Below, piece by piece: positions 1-63,478 of a stretch of DNA of 64,000 nucleotides. Position numbers and translations under genes: made by a program. How positions within the stretch are numbered: the stretch's first letter is position 1; every line of letters begins with the position of its first letter. The stretch spans positions 46,833,540 to 46,897,539 of the forward strand of contig CP154955.1 of the NCBI GenBank assembly GCA_039621445.1, written 5' to 3'. A model generated the notes under the pieces. It did no database searches. It was not told the origin of the DNA and worked only from the letters and a program-made list of their open reading frames with translations. Origin of the DNA: Euglena gracilis. Its lineage: Eukaryota > Euglenida > Euglenophyceae > Euglenales.

Positions 1-539
1 CACCCAATGCAGTGGTAATGGTTCACCACTTCCTTGCATCCAAAGGAACGGGTGTTTGAGGGCTATCTTTCTCCGGCTGCTGGTTGCCATGCATTGGCAC
101 CACGTTGTCCCTCCAGTCTTACACCCGGTTGCGGGGTATAACGTGGCCGCTAAAGCTGGGTGTTGTTGCACCGGGGAGGTGGATGCCGGTCTGGTGGGTG
201 CTGAAGCATCAGCAGCTGATGGGGCTGCAGCAGTGGAGCCCAGGCCGCAGGCCAGCGGCAGGGCCTTTGGGATCCTAAAATTGGTGCCGGTGGACGTGTA
301 CCGTTACCGGGTGGCTGCGCACTCACCTTCAGGAGGTCCTCTGCTTCCAACTTTTGTAGGACCCGTCAATGGTCCAAAAACGGCACAATAACACCATATG
401 CTGGAGGAGATGGTGTGTTCATTTGGGTTGAACCCATTCAGAAGCCACTAAGGGTAGCTGTAGGAGGGCCAAATGAAATCACCTTTTACTTCTCCATTGG
501 TTGTTCATTTGGCCATTTGCGCGCATCACGTTGTTTTTT

Positions 540-1010
540 CAGCGCAAATGCGCAAATAAACTTAGTAAACTGTGCAGTTTCTTCATGCAGTTTATTTGCG
601 CATTTGCGCCCACAAACAATGTAATTTGCGCAAATGCGCAAATAAACCACATCTGCTGCTGGCGTTGACGTTTGTGTTTCCGTCACACCGTCCTTCTTTG
701 TGTTTATTTGCGCATTTGCGCAAATAAACAAATAACATGTTTGTTTGTGCTTTGCGCAAATGCGCGCATAAACATAATTTGTGTTTGTGCGCGCATTTGT
801 GCCCATAAGCTTGCGCGTCGACAAACATTGTGACAAACCCACCAACTGGACGGCCTGTTGGTCTGCGCACTCACAGCTCCTTTGTCACGCCGTTTCAGTT
901 CATGGGTACTAAAGCCCAATCCCTGAAGGACATGGTTATGTTTATTTGCGCAAATGCGCAAATAAACATAAACATGTTGGTGCGCGCATTTGCACAAATA
1001 AACACAATTT
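540..1010. repeat. Cluster of palindromic TTTGCGCAAATGCGCAAATAAA-type repeats
   Basis: At least six hairpin-forming copies; the clearest, at 936-968, has 13-nt arms (TGTTTATTTGCGC and its complement) around a 4-nt loop. Diverged relatives occur at 1625-1660, 28685-28710 and 34530-34980. Confidence 0.75.
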
Positions 1011-1624
1011 TGTCCTTCCAGTGTTGGGCTTCTTCCGCTGGATTCTTTGCCACACAACTGGTTGTGCGGATCCCGGGTATAAGCTGGGTGTGAGACCCTT
1101 CATTCCCTGCGGACCCTATTTCTTCCCCCCTGCGCTTCCCTTGCCCAACACCCCACACTTACCCTCCTCTCCCTGCGTCCTTCCCGCCGGCTTGGTCACA
1201 CCACACCCACACCCCCCCGGCACCGGTTAACAAACAACCCAAAAAACACCACACCAAGGCGCCGCAAGCAACGCAGTGCGGCAAAAACCCAGGACGCACA
1301 CCGCCGGCAGCTCGGGCACACCCGGGGACACAGCCGAAAGAAGCAACAAGGGCAGTAAAGGTCCCATTCCTTTGCCGCTTTTTTGCGTTCCTGTTCCCGT
1401 TCCTGTGCCGCTTTTTTGCGTTTATTTCAGTGTGGGCCGGCAAGGTACCGGGGGTTTCGACGTACAAAGTCCATTCTCGGACCCCCAAAAAACACCATTT
1501 TGGCCAAAGTCCCGGGGGTCACACCGCCAAAAACAGAATTTTGCTCATTTTTTGCACTCTCTTGTCAACGTGTTTTCAAACCCCCCTGACCTTCACAGCC
1601 GAATCAAAGAAGAATCAAAAAATT

Positions 1625-1690
1625 CGTAAATTTGCGCAAGTGCGCAAATAAAAATAAAAAGGCTTAAGTGCGAATTAAGCCGCCTAAGTC
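1625..1690. repeat. GCGCAA palindrome plus CTTAAGTGCGAATT block (copy 1)
   Basis: A GCGCAAGTGCGC palindrome is followed by an A-rich spacer, CTTAAGTGCGAATT and GGCCGCCTAAG-like sequence. The same ordered block recurs at 34150-34212, so the two places share an element end. Confidence 0.55.
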
Positions 1691-1780
1691 CTTAAACGAA
1701 CAGAAAAACTCTTGCTGTCAGTAGGCAGTGGAGAAGCTCCCTGTTGTTTTCTGTTGTTGAGAGCACTTGGCGGCACACAC

Positions 1781-1915
1781 TCCAAGCAGGAAGCTCTTCT
1801 TGACGCGGAAAGGGTTGGCGGCGACCACGTACTGCACCTCCTCCGCCGCCCGCCCCTCCGCATCCAGGCGGGTCAGGGTGAAGGAGGCACGGGTCTTGTC
1901 GCTGCGCCGGACGAC
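1781..1915 (-). CDS. Exon of an unrecognised gene downstream of POLI
   Basis: Preceded by CTGCCCCT; encodes VVRRSDKTRASFTLTRLDAE, GRAAEEVQYVVAANPFRVKK, SFLLG. Probable donor GTGTGT at 1780. I do not recognise a family; the strand-like and basic segments look like real coding sequence. Joined in frame to 2420-2295. Confidence 0.5.
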
Positions 1916-2294
1916 AGGGGCAGTGACGCCCCGCGCGGCGATGGGCCCGAAACATGGGGCATCGTTCGAGGGGGTCAGGCTTGTCAGGCGGGCCAAACGT
2001 CTGGTGCCCGATGCACCCAGCAGAACACCACCACCACCAGCAACAGCAGCATCTGCGTATGGGGTCTGCCAGGCATTTTTTTTTGAAGGTACCCAATTAA
2101 CGGTAAGGTGGACATTGCGTTCCGTGTACCATTTGAAAAACGGTCTTAGCATGGGATTGAAAGGGCCTTTTCTGCACTCCCCCTTTTCTCAGGTAATGCA
2201 TATCACCTGAATGACCACCGGCACGGCACAGTTTCATGCTCAGCAACAAGTAACAGCAGCAGCAGCCAGGCATCCATACGGTCCCACACTGACG

Positions 2295-2420
2295 CCCCAG
2301 CGACGTGAACGCCATCCGCATGGGGACCGCCCCCACACGCTCCGGTCGGGGGGCCAGTCCCCCTGGCCATGCCTTGCGGCCGGCGGCCGGCGCGTCCTTC
2401 GCCCGGAAGACCTGGCCGCT
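2295..2420 (-). CDS. Exon of an unrecognised gene downstream of POLI
   Basis: Forty-two codons including SGQVFRAKDAPAAGRKAWPG and VPMRMAFTSLG. Preceded by CTGCCCCC and followed by CGTCAG, the nonconventional intron pattern, and in phase with 1915-1781. GC-rich like the other exons. Function unknown. Confidence 0.5.
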
Positions 2421-4088
2421 GGGGGCAGGGGCTTTCCTGCGGAGCTGCGGGGGGGGGGGGCGGCTGATTGCCAGTGCCCCACCAGGTGGGGTCAAGGAAG
2501 GGGGGGAGGGGACAGCAGGCTGCCAGGCTGGAGGACTGGCACCCCAGGTCCACAAAGGTGGAACTGCGGAGGGGGGGGGAGGGCATGTGGCGATGACTGG
2601 TGCGGTGGGGGGCAGGGGTATCAAAGGGGGGGGGGGGGTGGCTGCCAGGTCAGACATGACCAGCCCCTGAAACCAATCAGCTCTCTCCAAAGAACCTGCC
2701 GACCTTGGGGACCCAGTAATTAGGGCCACTACTTCATCACTATTGCAAAAATGATCACCCTGTTGTGGATACAATTGAACAAATTTTCAAGAAACACAAT
2801 TCATTCCGTGCATAACGAAATTAGTGCGCAATTTAGCGGGAAAACGTTCCACATGGAGAAATGGGTAATGAGGTGCGACTCCAGGTGAGATGAACAGTTG
2901 ACGGCCATTTTGATTTCTCTTTTTCACCGATATTCTCAACTTTTTTTCGGCTGGACCTGGATGGCCTGAGCTGGGAACAGCTGGTTGACTTCAATCGACC
3001 ATTATTTGGGGGGGTGGGGGTCCTGCCAAACTTGGCAGCCATTGGCCTATCAAAAAAGTGCATACGCAGGGTCCCTCCAGAAATACAAAAACCCCTGGCT
3101 GGGGGAGCTGAAGAGATAGGCACGGCGTGGCATGGCGGTAGGGGGCTTTGCTGCAAGAAGGAGCACAATCACTCTCGAAGCAACGTTAAACCGTTTTGGA
3201 CAGCACAGCAGGACGAAAAAGGTTTTGTTGACAAAACCTTTAAAGTTTTGACCATTTGGAGATGGGAGGACGTTGTCTTGCTGCAGAAAAATAGCCCCAG
3301 GGACTTTATCAATGGGAAAACCACACAATTTCTGGAGAGAGATCAAACAAAGAAAATCGTCAGAGGAAGGATAATGTAAAAATACTATGACACACCAGCA
3401 ATGCGACACCAACAGGCATTCAGGAAATACTTTCGGAGTTAAACACTTCAGCAGCATGTTTCAAAAACGCCCCTGCAAAGATTGTCAATTAATTCGGCCA
3501 GAAACGTTTTTCTGTTTGGTAATATATACACATGCGTGTAAACGCATAGATGCATTTGAATATACATATGTGTAGATACACATGTGGATGTCTGCATGCG
3601 CATAAAGGTGTTTTAGTTTATTCTTTCGCAGATTGCAGTGCACTGTCTAGACAGAGAGCATACAGATCCTTTATTTGAAAAAAAATGCAAAAAGGTAATT
3701 AGGAAACTTTTGCAGTGGCCAGGCTCTCTGCAGACATTAATCATTGGAAGTATTTCCAACTGATAATTTCTGTAAGAACAAAAAATTCCGTCAGTCTCGC
3801 CTCTTGCCTTGAAGTTTCCACAAAAAAACACCCAGTCTTCATACCGAAAGAGCAGTTTCATGGAATTTAAAAATAAAATTTATTGGCGTAAAAATAAAAA
3901 AAACCAGAGAAATTAAAGATTGAGATTTGAATTCAAATCAAATAAATTAAAAATTTACTTGACACTTCATGCGGAGACACGATCTTGAGCTTCAAAATTA
4001 ATCTCACAGCGCACAGCTCCTTTGGGCTCGGAAAGTGGAAGGCCCCCTTTACCTGGAAAAGCGGCACTCACAGGGACGCTGGGGCTTT
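2421..4088. other. Region between POLI and the downstream gene
   Basis: Contains G-runs at 2449-2640 and AT-rich sequence at 3540-3960. No exon or terminator could be recognised. Confidence 0.45.
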
Positions 4089-21180
<17,092 letters not shown>

Positions 21181-21376
21181 CTGGAAAACGTGGTAGAAAA
21201 AATGAATGCAACAACACGCAACATGCAACATCATGCTTTAATATTAATATTGCAATTCATATTACAATTACAATTAATATTAAATTTTTTTGGATTATAA
21301 TTTCCAATACTGATGATTTTGACGACGACGACGACGACGATGACGACTACGATGATGATAATTCATAAAAGTAGAC

Positions 21377-21395
21377 GTGTGTGTGTGTGTGTGTG

Positions 21396-21447
<52 letters not shown>

Positions 21448-21448
21448 T

Positions 21449-21479
<31 letters not shown>

Positions 21480-21480
21480 C
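21377..21480. repeat. (GT)n microsatellite
   Basis: About 100 bp of GT with few interruptions, preceded by (GAC)n-like sequence at 21320-21350. Confidence 0.95.
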
Positions 21481-22779
21481 GAGCGCATATAAATTCAAAC
21501 AATGCAAATTCTGTCAAAAAAATGCAAAGCGGGAAAAGATTGTCCATGGCTCCTCGTTCCATTTGTTCACAGTCAGATCTGAGTAACACAAAAACCTTGC
21601 ACTTGACCTCCTTTCCTATGAAAACTACAACCTGCTGGATCGTGTCATGGATGGCGATACCAGTCAATGGAACCGTACTGTAAGCGGACAATGACATTGC
21701 TGGCCATATATTTTATCCGAATCACGGCGGTTGAGGGCGGAGGGTGTTGTGGTGCTATCAGTCCAAGGTACAATTATTGCAACAGTTTGATTCATTTTCA
21801 ATGTTTACGGCTCTCAAAATGGTCGATGCGGGCAATAATTGACTGGTACGGCACAGCACACCGGTCTGGACGGGCAGCCGAGTGAGCTGCGTTGGCCGGG
21901 TTTGCAGGGCCAGAGCTTGGCATAACGACAGGGAGGCCTTTGGCAAAGTTGGGAAGGAGGTATTCCGATACGAAGATGGGCACACGGGGCCAAAAAAAAC
22001 AACTAACCAAGACACATTAAACTAACAAGACTAAGACACATAAAAAAAACTGCTGTTGGAAACCGACAGAATGACGAAAAACTTTGGAAATATTTAATGC
22101 AGGGTGTGAAGTATCCCCCCCCCCAATAAGATCCCCCAAGGGATATCATCTGGTTGGCCGAAATTCCCAGATGGAGGAATACTCTTTGGCGAATTTTTTA
22201 ATTTTGCATTTTGCAATTCCGTATTTTTGGGGATAAAAGTTTGTCAACAAGGTCAGCGAAATTCTTTAAAACCTCCGGAGGGAGGGGGTCCAGGAAGGAC
22301 GGGTCCTACCGGCAGTGCCTTGGCAGAGCCCGAAACTGGCTGAAAAGCTAAATTCAACTTTTTTTTTTCAGACTATATTTGGAGGAAAGAGTAAAAAAGG
22401 AACACCCCAAAAAGCCAGTTTTGGCCATTTTCGACGCCTTTTGAAATAAAATCGGCCAAAGCACAAAAAATTTTCGGTCCATCCAACTCAAAAAAGGGGG
22501 AGGTACACTGGTTGGAATTACCTGGGGGCACGGTCCCATGCAGCTTTACAAATTACCAGACCAAAGTTCGTTGAATCCAAGTTGACACTATCAAAATCAA
22601 TGGTTTTTTTTTGGACTCAGAAATGTAATTGATTATGCAAAATCCATTTTCATTTGGAACGCGCGGAAAAATTATGTCCAAGGAAAAAAGAATTTCTTTG
22701 ATGGTTTGTAGGGTGAATGGGATGAATGTCATTTGACCTGTCGAATTCGGGTCCTGATGGGAATATTCGGGGGGGGGAA

Positions 22780-23222
22780 AAATGCGCTCGCCCGGCCTCG
22801 GAAAAAATGCGCAAAAATGCGCAAAATGCGCAAAAATGCGCAAAAAAATGCGCAAAAAAAAACAAAAAGCGCATTTTTGGTGCGCAGTGCAAAATCTGAG
22901 AAAAAAAATGCGCAAAATCACGAAAATGCAAAAATTACCCAAAAACTCAAAAATGGCACCAAATTTGAAGAAATTCTGTAGAATAATGAGGAAAATGTAT
23001 GCTTCAAAAAAGTAAAAAAATTCAAATTTTTGCAAAAAATTGCAAAAATGGTCAAAAAATGCGAAAATCACGAAAAAAATGTGCCAAAAGCAAAAAAATG
23101 CGCTGAAAAAATAGAAAAAATGCGCAACAAATGAGAAAAAAAATGCGCAAAAATGCGCATTTTGGAATTTGAAAATGCGAAAAATGCGCAAAAATGCGAA
23201 AAAATGCGAAACGCATTTTTCC
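22780..23222. repeat. Degenerate ATGCGCAAAA minisatellite
   Basis: Dozens of imperfect units of AAATGCGCAAA and related A-rich words on the plus strand, dense at 22800-22860 and 23140-23215. Confidence 0.8.
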
Positions 23223-24611
23223 CCCCCCCTGATAATATTACTTGAGGAAGATATTATTTGAGGTGCCACTTGACCCTATTTTCCATTATTCCACTTTTGT
23301 AATTTTGTAGAATGTCTAGAAACAGTGACATGGTTCTTGAGTGTCCGATCGAGCTGGTTTGCCATGCTCTTGCGCAGGTCCTTGGAGGTGAGTACATTGG
23401 TGGAGTTCATCGACACATGCCACCACACCCGCAGCTGGGCTCTGTTGAGGGATTGGGTGGAACAAAGGACGCCGACCTTTCGTTCAGGGTCCGAACCTGA
23501 GCCCTGAACAGCATAACCCTCCATCCGAGCCACACCTCTTGCACCTGGGTACGCCTCGAAGTGGCGCCAGAGCGAGGGGTGAGGGAGACCCCCCCCCCCC
23601 GGGGTCTGGAGCCAAAAACCAGTCAGTCACCTTGTGAGGGGGTGGGGTCGGACTCACCTTAAGCAATGGTGTGGTCCGGATCCAACGCAGCCTTTAAAAA
23701 CGTCATTAGAAAAAACTTAGCACTAAGATTTTTTTGCTAAACTGCCTGAAATTTTCTTTTTGAAAAAACTTGCTGGCAAAAATTGTCTCCAACCGAGCAA
23801 ATACGAAGTTGGCAAAAACAAGGCCACTCAAACAGCCACCTAAACCTAAAGGGAGAAAATGATTTGTGGTATCGCTGCAACATTGTCCATCCATCCAAAC
23901 TTTAAAAAAAAACCCAAAAAAGTTTTTTCCACTTTTTTTATTTTGGATCCCGTTCGGTGCATGGGCGGCTCTTGGAGCCTCTTGGAAAGCACCTTTAAAA
24001 AGTTTCAGGTGTTTTTTTAAAAAAAACCTAAAAAATATATAATTGCTTTGAAACGTAAAACAAGAATTGAAATGGTTATTTCGCCCTGAAAAAAAAACAA
24101 TGCCTCTCCCCAGGGGTGGCCCCCAAGGGGGGGCTTGGGGGACCCTTTGGGGGGTCGAATTGGGAGTCCGAATTGCAAATTGCGCCGAAAATACAGGAAA
24201 CCCCCTCTTGGGGGGGGGGGTGGCCACTCGACTGACTGAATTGAGTCTTTTTTTTCCAGGACCCGGGGGGAGGGGGGACGGACCCACCCACCCACCCCTC
24301 TCCTCCCCTCCACCCCGAAGCCACCAAACTGAAAACAAAAGGCGTTGAGCAATGTGGCCTAGTTGGTGCAATGCCGGAGTGAAGGGCAAATGACGGCAGA
24401 GAGGGCTCACATCAAGAACGCAAGGGCAGAGCCGGTTGTGGCACGCAAATTGCAGAGCTGTTCGGAGAGTGCTGGCAACCACCGGTGGGTATTACAGGAA
24501 TTAATGTTGACCGGGGGGAGGGACGATCCGGGGTCCAACAGGGTTAGAGTTGATGTATTGGGTTCGAGGGGACGCCCCTGAGAACGATGGTCGGCAACTT
24601 TGGGGGAGGGG

Positions 24612-24955
24612 CAGGGTTCGATATAAGGACAGGTGGGGGGGTCCGGACCCCCCCCCCCTGCGGGCCAGGAGGGGGGGGGGGAGCGGGGAGGGACCCCCAC
24701 CTAAACAGTGGCGCGGTCTGGGTGACCGAATTTCGGCCCGGCGCGAAGCGCGAAGCGCCGGGGCGAAAATTTTTGACCCCCCAAAACGACCAAAAGTACC
24801 ATTTTGGGCACTTTTTGGGCAAAAATGTGCCAAAAATGCAAAAAAAAAATCGGCACAAAGCGCCGGAGGAAAAAGTTGACCCTTTTTGGGGGGGTCCCGG
24901 ATACCCCCCCCCCCAGGGTCGGTCCGGACCCTCCCCTGCGGGCCAGTTGTGAGTC
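24612..24955. repeat. Repeat family B, copy 1 (one end missing)
   Basis: Begins CAGGGTTCGATATAAGGAC, then C/G runs, CCTAAACAGTGGCGCGGTCT, GACCCCCCAAAACGACC, AAGCGCCGGAGG and GGGTCGGTCCGGA, in the same order as 48315-48726. The matching right terminal repeat is absent, so it is truncated or diverged. Confidence 0.75.
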
Positions 24956-25362
24956 TTGTGCGACGGGGTCACGAAATGCCAGGTCAACAATACCCACCCC
25001 CAAGTGACTTGTGGGCGTCCCACCGCCAACTGGGCTCAAGAAGGGCATCCCCTGCCTGGGAAATAAAGCGAACGAAGTCGATCTCGGGATGACTGTCAGC
25101 AACGGAAAAAAACAATCCACCAGAACTGGCACAAAGTCAAAATGCACCGAGTTGTGTCCCCGAAACTCAACGTTGCCAATCTGAATAAATGGCGCCCAGG
25201 AGCTGCAATTAGGTCGGCTAGCCATGAAACTGAAACATAAACGTAGTGAAGCATTTCCCCGGTTTTATTCGGAAACTATTTTTTTTACTGGACATGGTGA
25301 TGGGAAAAAGTGGGGACAATGGGTCCTTTTCAACGTTTGGACCGTTGGTGAAGGCAGATTGT

Positions 25363-25660
<298 letters not shown>

Positions 25661-26164
25661 TGGCCTGCATGCATGTTTGTAAATGTGGGTTTGTAAGCTG
25701 GATAAAACGGCTTCCTTAGGGGGGTGAAATACTGGGGTTGGATTGCAGTGCTTATAACCAAGAATCCCAGCTCGGTGCAAACCTCCGAATGATGCTGCAC
25801 CCACAGGGACGCCAAGGAGTTAAATGTCAATTTTCAATGAGAAGCGTTTCCTGTGAAATGGTTTCTGCAGACTTGGGGACAGACCAACAAAACCCAACAC
25901 GTGGTGTCTAAGTGATGATGCATCGCTGCACTTTCTCCACCATTGTGTCCCCATCTCCATTCCGTATGGAGAAACGAGATGGGCCAGGCCCCTCAACACG
26001 AGACCCAAGAGTACAGGGGGCGCGGCAGGAGGGTCGCTTCCTCAGAAGTCGATGCGTTGAATACCCCGCCTGCCGGGCAGTGGCGACGGGTGCCGAGCTG
26101 GCACTGGGTCAGCGGTGTGAGGGGCTCTGCAGGCCGAGAACCTTGACAAGCACCTCCAGCCACA

Positions 26165-26305
26165 CAACATTCATTCAACGTTCATTCAACGTTCATTCAA
26201 CGTTCATTCAACATTCATTCAACATTCATTCAACATTCATTCAACGTTCATTCAACATTCATTCAACGTTCATTCAACGTTCATTCAACATTCATTCAAC
26301 CTTAA
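26165..26305. repeat. 11-bp minisatellite CATTCAACGTT/CATTCAACATT
   Basis: About 12 tandem copies with one variable position (G or A). Confidence 0.92.
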
Positions 26306-26394
26306 TCATTCACCCGAAACGGAAACCGAACCCGGACTTCATGACTTGGGAGGAACCGCTGGAACCTCGGGAAGAGCAGGGCGCGATGTCAGGA

Positions 26395-26530
26395 ATGTTC
26401 CCTTTTTGAAACAGACCATTGATTATTTGGGATTTTCGTTGGGATGGGGGATGCGGCATGCAAACAAGAGAAACATTGAGCCAATTTTGGGTGCCATTAA
26501 TTTCTATCGGAGACATGTGAAAGTTTTTGC
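26395..26530 (+). pseudogene. Remnant of LTR-retrotransposon (Ty3-type) reverse transcriptase
   Basis: The plus frame reads QTIDYLGFSLGW then LGAINFYRRHVKVFA. 'T.DYLGF.L...G' followed by 'LG..NFYRRHV..FA' is the C-terminal part of Ty3/gypsy-type reverse transcriptases. The intervening linker is short, nothing upstream or downstream continues the domain, and no LTR is seen, so this is a fragment. Confidence 0.6.
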
Positions 26531-26747
26531 GATTCGCCGCTGGAGGTGGTTGGGCCCTGCAGGCGTCGCTGGGGGTGCCAGCGGACGGTGGCAATGGCGC
26601 GGAAATTTTTACGCCGTCGGCAGCCGCGGGCACTGAACCCCCGGACAAGCACACCAAATGGCTTTGTAACTTGGGGTGCCGAGCCGACTGGCCTCCGTTT
26701 CATTTCAAGTGAAATCGATGAAGATGTGAAAAAGGGGGAAATTGTAA

Positions 26748-26778
<31 letters not shown>

Positions 26779-26829
26779 AAGAAGAAGAAGAAGAAGAAGA
26801 AGAAGAAGAAGAAGAAGAAGAAGAAGAAT
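26748..26829. repeat. (AAG)n microsatellite
   Basis: About 27 uninterrupted AAG units, continuing into AAC and AAT units to 26860. Confidence 0.95.
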
Positions 26830-27349
26830 AACAACAACAACAATGATAATAATAATTGTAATAATGATAGCGAGAAACAGTGTGTTGAAATCAAAGCATT
26901 GGGACGTATTGGGACAGGCAACGTTGTTCCGTGGAAATTCAAATGTGCGCAAATGCAAATTGGCAACCCCTTGAGCCCCTCATTTCAAAAATCAAATGCC
27001 AAAGCTTCACCACTGGCATAAACGAGGTGTCTTACCTTCTGGTCAAAATGTGGTCAGCGATAAAGGTCCCCAAAAAACCATTGCCCTGGGGCAATAAGAT
27101 TTGAGCCAGGCAAAATTGTGACTAATGTATCTGGCAAACAAAGACAACCACACACGCGCAAGCACGTAGCTTGCCGCCGTCCATTCAGCCGACAGGCCAG
27201 GGACGGATTTCTTAAAGACCACTGGGGGGGGGGGGTCCAGCCGGCTGGCTGGAAAAATGTGCTGGCTGGAAAAATGGTGGTGGCTGGACCCTCCTCCCCT
27301 AGAGGGGTGGGGGGTCTGGGGGGGGGGGGTCGAACCAGGCTTCCGGGCT

Positions 27350-27700
27350 GGACCCGGCTGGACCCCGAAAACAGGCAAAAAAAAGCCCAAATCCGGCTGG
27401 GTTGCATTTTCCACCTCAAAGTTTCAGCAAATATTTTGAGGTGAAAATACAAAATCCTCAAAAATGGCCATTCTTGACAATTTTTGACCACGTTGTTTAT
27501 TAAAAAAAAACTATTTGGCCCTTCGCGCCCAAAAGCCAGGCTTTTTGGTCTAGCCCGGCTTCGCTGGGCTGTCATAACTTTATTCCCACTCGACCCCGGG
27601 GGGGGGGGGGGGGCCGTAGCCCAGCTAGGAGGTGCTGGCTGGAAAAAAAAAGCTGGCTGGCTGATCCCCCCGGGGGGGGGGGGGGCCGGCTTAAATAAAT
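27350..27700. repeat. Repeat family A, copy 2
   Basis: Same block order as the copy at 15730-15995, with the longest C/G runs (17 and 13 G) and GGCTGGCTGATCC near the end. Confidence 0.7.
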
Positions 27701-27790
27701 TCCCTGCGACAGACCCGTGGCTGCCGATCCCTTTGCTGCCTTCTTCTTCCCGGCTTAAATAAATTCCCTGCGACAGACCCGTGGCTGCCG
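27689..27790. repeat. Direct repeat of a ~40-bp unit
   Basis: CCGGCTTAAATAAATTCCCT and GCGACAGACCCGTGGCTGCC occur twice in the same order, about 60 bp apart. Confidence 0.9.
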
Positions 27791-27850
27791 ACGGTCACTG
27801 GCAAAATGGTTGGGGGCGGGAGAGGAACTTATTTCGCAATTGCTGGGTAC

Positions 27851-61887
<34,037 letters not shown>

Positions 61888-63478
61888 GGATGGAGAACAG
61901 TGGGGCCAGGGAGGGATGTGAGAGTGCGGTGGAGGGGGGGGGGGGCAGCCAGAGACACAGCACAGCAGCAAAAATGCAGCGGGAAGGTGGCAACAAAATT
62001 AACCAATGAATTCCTGGACAGTGTCACGGCAATCTATCTGGTACAAAAGAAATCTGAGTCATAAACACGTTGGGAAAAGGAGAAATAAAGAGCGTGACAC
62101 CAAAAGTTCCGGAAAAAAACAGGAGCGTGACACCAAAACTCCACCAGGAGCAGGTGACTCTGGAGGGTGACCTTCTGTCTGGCCCACCGGAAAAGTGGGG
62201 GACCGGCGCCTAATGGGGCGGTGAGGTTACTCTTTTTTTAGGACCGATGGGGGGTCCGGACCCACCTACCACCTGGGGAGGAGAGGCGGGGGAGGGGGAC
62301 TCAAGGGGACACATTCCGAGAGAGGTCAGTTTTGAGCATCATTTTCGGAGCTTTGGCACCGAAAATAGAGGAAACCCCCTCCATGGGTTACCCACTTGCC
62401 CCAACCCCTACCACGCCACCCTGGGGAGGGGGACCCACCCAACCCTCCCCTGGTCACCAAACTTTAAAAAAAAAATATCTGATGGGGAGGGGAGGAAGAA
62501 CCATTCTTTTGTGCCGATCATTGCCCCTCCTTCAATGTTTGGGGGGGGAGGCGGGGAAAGGAGGTGACAACCAACTCCCTGAGCGAAACAGACGCTCTCA
62601 GGTTTTCCATGGCTGGCAGAATCAGAAAAGCATACAATCTGCAATGTGAAGCGGCGACAAACAAGCGAGAGCAACAGGGTCAGGGTGTGGGGTGTCAGGA
62701 AAGCTCATTTTTTGCGAACAAAGACTCGCGACTGTCATTTTTTTTGGCGTGAGTCGCTTTCGAAAGGTAAACCCACCCTAAGGGATCCGCCAGGGTTTGA
62801 CAAAGGCAGGGCCGCTTATGTGCTCAATGAGGGGGTCGGGATGGAGGAGACACCACCTGCTGCGGCATGGCTGGCTTGATGTTCCAAACCAAAGTACCCC
62901 CCCCCCCCTAGTCGTATGACCGGTTTCTGCAACCTGTGACCGGGGGGGGGGTCATAACACCCCCATAACCTGCAACCTGTGACCGGGGGGTGGTCATAGA
63001 TGAGGGGGCGGTTGTAGAAGTGTGTGAAAACTGTCCCAAAATGGCAGATTTACCCCCCAAATGTCCCATTTTTCAAAAATCCAGCTCTTCGCGCCGGCAG
63101 GGGGGACCTTATTTTGGGGGGGGTCCATTTCATGGATTTTTGCTCGGACCGGCCAGGGGGGGGGGACTTATTTTTGGGGGTTAAATTTTTCGCAACCTGC
63201 AACCTGTGACCGGGGGGGGGGGGTCATAACACCCCTATGACCTGCAACCTGTGACCGGGGGGTGGTCATAAATGAGGGGTGGTCGTACGACTAGGGGGGG
63301 GGGGTACTCCCAGTCGACAGTCTGTTCAAGAACAGATACCGCGTCGGCGGAAATGCAAAATGGGCCCAGTGGTCACAGAAGTTTGGTGGCCAAGTCCGTT
63401 ATTCGGTGTGAAAGTGAGGGGAAAGGAAGAAAGAAGGTGGCGGGGCAAGGAGAACGTGGCGCGGTGTGTAGGCCGTGG
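61888..63478. other. Intergenic region upstream of the kinase gene
   Basis: Expected to hold the kinase gene's 5' end. Contains C/G-run pairs at 62245-62460 and the element at 62894-63307. No promoter motif or tRNA was recognised. Confidence 0.45.
62894..63307. mobile_element. Inverted-repeat element, 414 bp, with internal GACCGGGGGG repeats
   Basis: GTACCCCCCCCCC plus CTAGTCGTATGACC on the left is mirrored by GGTCGTACGACTAG plus G-run and GTAC on the right. Inside are four 'AACCTGTGACCGGGGGG' units and inverted GGTCATA/TATGACC words. Confidence 0.8.

Larger units (their letters stand above)
1..1780. other. Non-coding or intron sequence left of the last recognised exon
   Basis: Mostly repeats: a hairpin cluster at 540-1010, C-rich sequence at 1100-1230 and a TTTTTGCG-rich stretch near 1375-1430. 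A possible short minus-strand exon ending AEDLLK before a strong GTGAGT donor lies near 345-327, but I could not delimit it. Confidence 0.4.

Noticed and set aside
3014-3379. Plus-strand 121-residue open frame
   Set aside because: No recognisable motif, no exon-like GC content and no splice partner; antisense frames of similar length exist.
22553-23269. 238-residue Phe/Ala-rich minus-strand open frame that resembles a membrane protein
   Set aside because: It is the translation of the ATGCGCAAAA minisatellite; the hydrophobicity comes from TTT and GCA words.
23320-23460. Minus-strand exon candidate LTSKDLRKSMANQLDRTLKN as POLI first exon
   Set aside because: No donor in the phase needed by POLI exon 1, and no family match; left as a note only.
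26165-26305. Possible CRISPR-like array
   Set aside because: The 11-bp units are contiguous with no unique spacers; this is a minisatellite in a eukaryotic genome.
26546-26974. Poly-Arg and poly-Leu open frames
   Set aside because: Translations of the (AAG)n tract.
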